Program-made: the position numbers and the translations under genes
The notes under the pieces: model-generated
Seen by the model: only the letters and a program-made list of their open reading frames with translations
Told to the model about the DNA's origin: nothing
The model's database searches: none
Part shown: positions 60,701-64,000 of the stretch, piece by piece
How positions within the stretch are numbered: position 1 is the first letter of the stretch
Layout: the number at the start of each line of letters is the position of its first letter
Assembly: GCF_000003815.2 (NCBI RefSeq)
Contig: NC_049985.1
Coordinates: forward strand, 19,587,893 to 19,651,892
DNA from: Branchiostoma floridae
Lineage: Eukaryota > Chordata > Leptocardii > Amphioxiformes > Branchiostomatidae
DNA length: 64,000 nucleotides
Direction: 5' to 3'

Positions 60701-62234
60701 CAGGTTCATTGTACCAGGGAAATTCCCCTAGCTCTTTTCGACAAGCACAATGAACAGTGGACCACGGCTTAACGTCCTGTCCTACCCTTTCCGGTAGAGT
60801 GCATGTTGGGTGAGCGACACAGCCGGAATCGAACTCACGGCTTCTAGTTCCAGAGGCAAGGCCGCTAACCACTGGACTACGCACGCTACCTAAGCACCAC
60901 TAAGTACAAATACCTCCAGACCTGAGGCATTGCCAAAAAGTAATTGGCCTCAACTGAAAGATGCTGACCTCATCAGGGCTGGTGTACTCCACAATCTCTG
61001 TGCAGAGGTTGCTGCACTTGATGGTGCCGAGGTTCTGTTGGTTAGACTTGCTGTTGCAGGCATCCTTGTACAGCATGTAGGGGTTTCCTGTCTCCGTCTG
61101 GGCCTCGATGATAGCATACCACACCTGCTGGGCTTTCACTGTCCGACGACCCTTACCAGCCTTCTCATAGCTGCCAGGAAAATGACAAAATTTAAAAACA
61201 ATATAAACCAGAAAGTGATATGCTTCGAAATACTTTTTCGTGCATTGAAAATTACCTGCACCAGACAAATCTTACCTGCACCACTCTGAATTTAGGAAGT
61301 ATGGATCATACTAAAATTGTTCAGGAACCATTGCTATTTTTTTTTTCTTTAATACTTTATAGTCAATGCAGCTAAGAACAATCCACATGCACCTACATCA
61401 CAGGTCATTTGTATATTAAACCCAGTACATGGACCACTTGTAGACACCAGAAATACCTACACAGCTCCAATTTTACCTGCTTTAACCTGCATATGCAGGA
61501 GGTACTTAGAGTCCTGTAAAGTGTCCTGCACTAACCTGCATATGCAGGTGGTATTTCAAAATCCCTGCGTATAGAAGTTTGAACTTACCCTTCGTACAGC
61601 TTCTCGAACTCCTCCCCCCAGCAGTCTTCGAGCCCGGGACACTCGTGCGGACACATCAGCGTCCACTCCCCGTTCTCTTCCACGCGCTTCATGAACAGGT
61701 CAGGGATCCACATGGCGTAGAACAGGTCACGTGCGCGCTGCTCCTCCTTACCCGTGTTCTTGCGAGCATCCAGGAACTCGAAGATGTCGGCGTGCCATGG
61801 CTCCAAGTACATGGCAAAGGCACCAGGGCGCTGCAATGATATACAAATGTACAGTCTAATTAGGAAATGTTGGCTTGATTTGATGGATGACATCCTCTGG
61901 GAACCCAAAGACTGATGTGTGCATTAGAATAAAAATAACTGTGGCCAAAAAGAGGACGAAATTTTGCTGAACGATGGGAAAGGAGGTCCTTGCTGTGTCC
62001 TTAGTTTTGCAGTTAACACAAATCTGTTGTTCAGTAGTAGTAATACAGCACAAGGCAAACACTTGTTCCCAAAGAAGGAGTCACTACAAAACCCGGATCT
62101 CAGGATTGGTAACATTTTTGAATAAAAATTAGAGCAGGTATAGATCCCACCTTGTTTCCTCCCTGGTCCACATAGCGTGCCGTGTTGTTGAAGACTCTCA
62201 ACATGGGGAGGAGACCGTTAGATGTCCCGTTGGT
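54711..62234 (-). CDS. RRM1: Ribonucleoside-diphosphate reductase large subunit, C-terminal 523 residues
   Basis: Ten exons (complement): 62234-62151, 61830-61589, 61170-60969, 59833-59684, 59043-58863, 58345-58236, 57541-57398, 56449-56354, 55802-55614, 54884-54711. All have GT-AG borders and compatible phases. The enzyme reduces ribonucleoside diphosphates to deoxy forms in the cytosol as the alpha subunit of class I RNR. Visible: [32 protein letters not shown]; the active-site SNLCTE (Asn, Cys and Glu of the radical chemistry); AVCNLAS with the second redox Cys; [55 protein letters not shown]; the tyrosine pair of the radical path in GMYYLRTRP; and C-terminal CLMCGS, the CxxC that re-reduces the active site. 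It aligns throughout with the animal enzyme of about 790 residues. Roughly 270 N-terminal residues (ATP cone, first redox Cys) lie upstream, beyond the window or more than 1.7 kb away. No disruption is seen. Confidence 0.97.
55035..55345. mobile_element. TTAA-flanked MITE in RRM1 intron
   Basis: GGTCTCATTGATG at the left and CATCAATGAGACC at the right, each bordered by TTAA (cacTTAAGG, CCTTAAaac). TTAA duplication points to the piggyBac, Kolobok or Sola3 groups. A longer copy is at 14632-15116. Confidence 0.8.
56550..56770. mobile_element. Harbinger-type A remnant in RRM1 intron
   Basis: GACATCCTCTTAGAACAC, GAAGCGAGCATGTGAACGA and GAACAAATGACTTAACACA. Terminal repeats are lost. Confidence 0.55.
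57197..57360. mobile_element. hAT-like MITE in RRM1 intron
   Basis: CAGGGTTGTAGCCAG at the left and CTGGCTACAACCCTG at the right. The flanking 8-mers CTTTAGAC (57189-57196) and CTGTAGAC (57361-57368) match at 7 of 8, as expected for a hAT target duplication. The interior shares GGGGGCATGCCCCC with 26400-26415. Confidence 0.85.
59138..59435. mobile_element. CAGGG-type MITE in RRM1 intron
   Basis: CAGGGCTCGAAATACC at the left and TTTCCAGCCCTG at the right, with AGTAC on both sides (59133-59137, 59436-59440). The interior repeats ACCTGCA/TGCAGGT. It is a relative of 36639-37000. Confidence 0.8.
60650..60886 (-). mobile_element. tRNA-derived SINE in RRM1 intron
   Basis: On the minus strand, an A box in TAGTCCAGTGGTTAGCGG (60862-60880) and a B box in GAGTTCGATTCCGGC (60822-60836) are followed by a body with CGGAAAGGGTAGG and ACGTTAAGCCGTGG. 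This is the best SINE copy in the window. Its body matches 13435-13620. Confidence 0.8.
61240..61568. mobile_element. CAGGG-type MITE, second copy in RRM1 intron
   Basis: ATTGAAAATTACCTGCACCAG at the left side and TGCAGGTGGTATTTC..ATCCCTG at the right. It is the 59138-59435 element in inverse orientation with degraded ends. Confidence 0.7.
61868..61960. mobile_element. Harbinger-type A left-end remnant
   Basis: TTGATTTGATGGATGACATCCTCTGGGAACCC followed by GGCCAAAAAG; a partial copy in an RRM1 intron. Confidence 0.55.
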
Positions 62235-62597
62235 CTGAGGAGCAAAATATTTTAGAATTGTCACTACTTTTGTACATAGAGTATTACAATACAACAATTT
62301 TCTTCCAGGGATAATACAAACAAAACTTGATGAAACTGGTCTAACTACACGTTTCTAATCATTTGTTTTTTCAGTTACATGAACAAGCATAGTTATAGTA
62401 CTTGGCGGCTTCAACATCATCAAAAAAAATCCTATTGTATGACTATGCATCCTCCTTTACTTGATGACATTTACAATACAACTCAATCTAGGGTGGTTTT
62501 CACAAGCGTACCCATGTCTTTACATTGTGATTGCATTAGAACATTTCAGATGGTAAGAGGGTTCATGTACTATATGAGGAAACTTTTAAGGTACATG

Positions 62598-62921
62598 CAG
62601 GGATAAACTAGTCCACTAGCCCTATTGTCCAGGGCAAGTGAAAGTGCTGTTCGGGCAAGTGCATGACCTACACCACTTGTCCGATCGGGCAAGTAAGATT
62701 TTTCCACTGATTTTAGTGCAATTTTGATATACCTGTTACTTTTTACAGTCATGACATCAAGCAATTGTCTACAGAGAATTCCATTGCTGGAAGTGAAAAT
62801 GCATATACTAGTAACAGTGACATTTGAATTTTGGGCAAGTGAAAAATTGGTTCGGGCAAGTACATTTTTTATGTGCTTGCCCGATAGGACAAGTGGATTT
62901 TAGAAAACTTGTTCAACCCTG
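62598..62921. mobile_element. CAGGG-type MITE with GGGCAAGTG repeats
   Basis: CAGGGATAAACTAGTCCAC at the left and GTTCAACCCTG at the right, with ACATG on both sides (62593-62597, 62922-62926). The interior carries GGGCAAGTG and its complement several times, analogous to the GTGCACCCA and TGCAGGT repeats of the related elements. Confidence 0.75.
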
Positions 62922-63119
62922 ACATGTTTTCTCTTCAAGGCATTAAACCTCTGCAAGTAGGAACTGAACACAAGAAGAATAGGGTTGATCTAGTCTGCTT
63001 GCCTATATGAACGGCTAGTGAGAACAGATTGCACTACTAAACTTAATATTGACAAAGTGGTCATGCTTCGTCCTGTGTCCAAAGTAGCTGCTTTACCATT
63101 TATTCAGTAATCTAGATAA

Positions 63120-63979
63120 GGCCATGTTGATTTGATTATATGGATGACATCCTCTGGGAACTCCAAAACTGATGCGAGCGAGCGAATGAAAAAAAAGTTT
63201 GGCCAAAAAAAAAAGTTGCCTTCAGTATGAAATCTAAGTGGTCAGGAAGGTTGAACATAGGACTAACAACACATAGTATGGCCTTTATACCAACAATAAA
63301 GTGTAGGGACCAGTACATCGTACGGGTGCAAAACGTTTTCTTTTTTTCTCGGACGAGGACCGATCCGAAAAAAATCAGTGGAACAGATTTCGCCAATTAG
63401 AAAATGGACACACTATGTCGACAGGCGCTTGGGGTCTTGCCGGGCCAAGAAGTCAAGAGCGAAGTCGACTTGAGTTTATAGTCATTTGTACCAAGTTTCT
63501 ACAGTGAAAGGTACAGAGACAGTTAGCCTTGATTACATGATCTTAAAGCGCCAGTGGGAGTCGAAAAATCCACTAAACAGATTTCTTTCTAGCAAAATTA
63601 ACCAATTACCATTGTTTTGAGTGTTGCCAAATCTCAAGTTTCTACAGACAATCAGGTTCAGGTCCGGACCTGGACCTGATCCTCTAGACCTGAACGGGAC
63701 CTATACCTGAATTTTCTGTACTGGTACCTACCCCTACCAACAATAGATTTTTTTTCTTTCTGTCCTTTCACATCTTATTATTTCACTTTAGATTTATTTT
63801 GGCATTCTACGGCATTTATCTGTTTTCTGATACTTTTTTTCAATCTACGGCATATATGTGCTCATTTTACAGCTGCTTTGCACAATTTACTGTGTGGTCG
63901 AAAACATTTTTTTTTTTTGGAAACGGCCGAAAATTGATGCGAGCGCGGATGTCATCCATATAATCAAATCAACATGGCC
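63120..63979 (+). mobile_element. Harbinger-type A MITE, full 860-bp copy
   Basis: GGCCATGTTGATTTGATTAT and its inverse at the ends, TAA on both sides (63117-63119, 63980-63982). The interior is the reference for the interrupted element at 47300-52858. At 63650-63735 it contains a fragment of the GGGGTGGGTACC family (CAGGTCCGGACCTGGACCTG ... GGTACCTACCCCT). Confidence 0.9.
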
Positions 63980-64000
63980 TAAAGTCTGTATGCGGTCAGG

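Overview
This is a eukaryotic window. It is intron-rich, moderately AT-rich, full of miniature transposons, and has three assembly gaps (28711-28810, 31958-32259, 54159-54297). Gene structure with GT-AG introns, the ribonucleotide reductase sequence, and the density of tRNA-derived SINEs, Tourist-like MITEs and LINE tails point to an invertebrate deuterostome, most likely amphioxus (Branchiostoma). That organism call is inference; no search was run. Layout: 1-19950 is gene-poor and made of repeats: GCGG-type, Harbinger-type and foldback MITEs, SINE copies, 3' ends of one LINE family on the minus strand, and simple repeats. A possible orphan promoter (CCAAT, two CREs, TATA-like) sits at 7865-7930. 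At 19963-23225 there is a complete two-exon plus-strand gene for a 201-residue PH-domain protein with a clear TATA/Inr promoter. 23226-28710 is again repeats (Harbinger type B MITE, GT and CA microsatellites, foldbacks). At 28811-37582 two genes converge with stops only 40 bp apart: the C-terminal half of a RecQ-family helicase (plus strand, 5' part lost in a gap) and an almost complete multi-exon DUF6589-type gene (minus strand). The latter carries 18 Ser/His-rich repeats and one in-frame TGA. 38194-45136 holds two head-to-tail copies of a long repeat sharing 5' and 3' ends, with a terminal hairpin and an internal 56-bp array; this resembles Helentron-type rolling-circle elements. At 47300-52858 an 0.8-kb Harbinger-type MITE is split by a 4764-bp insert with about 26-bp terminal inverted repeats beginning CAC, a TAT target duplication, a 141-bp tandem array near one end and a 116-bp array of about 18 units near the other. 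I read it as a non-autonomous CACTA/EnSpm-like transposon carrying an unrecognised minus-strand ORF. 54711-62234 is the C-terminal two-thirds (10 exons, 523 residues) of the class I ribonucleotide reductase large subunit RRM1 on the minus strand, its introns filled with MITEs; its 5' exons lie beyond the window. The three protein genes are not an operon. RRM1 (dNTP synthesis) and the PH-domain gene look like ordinary host genes. The RecQ/DUF6589 pair may be a host pair or the cargo of a large mobile element; the sequence alone does not settle it.
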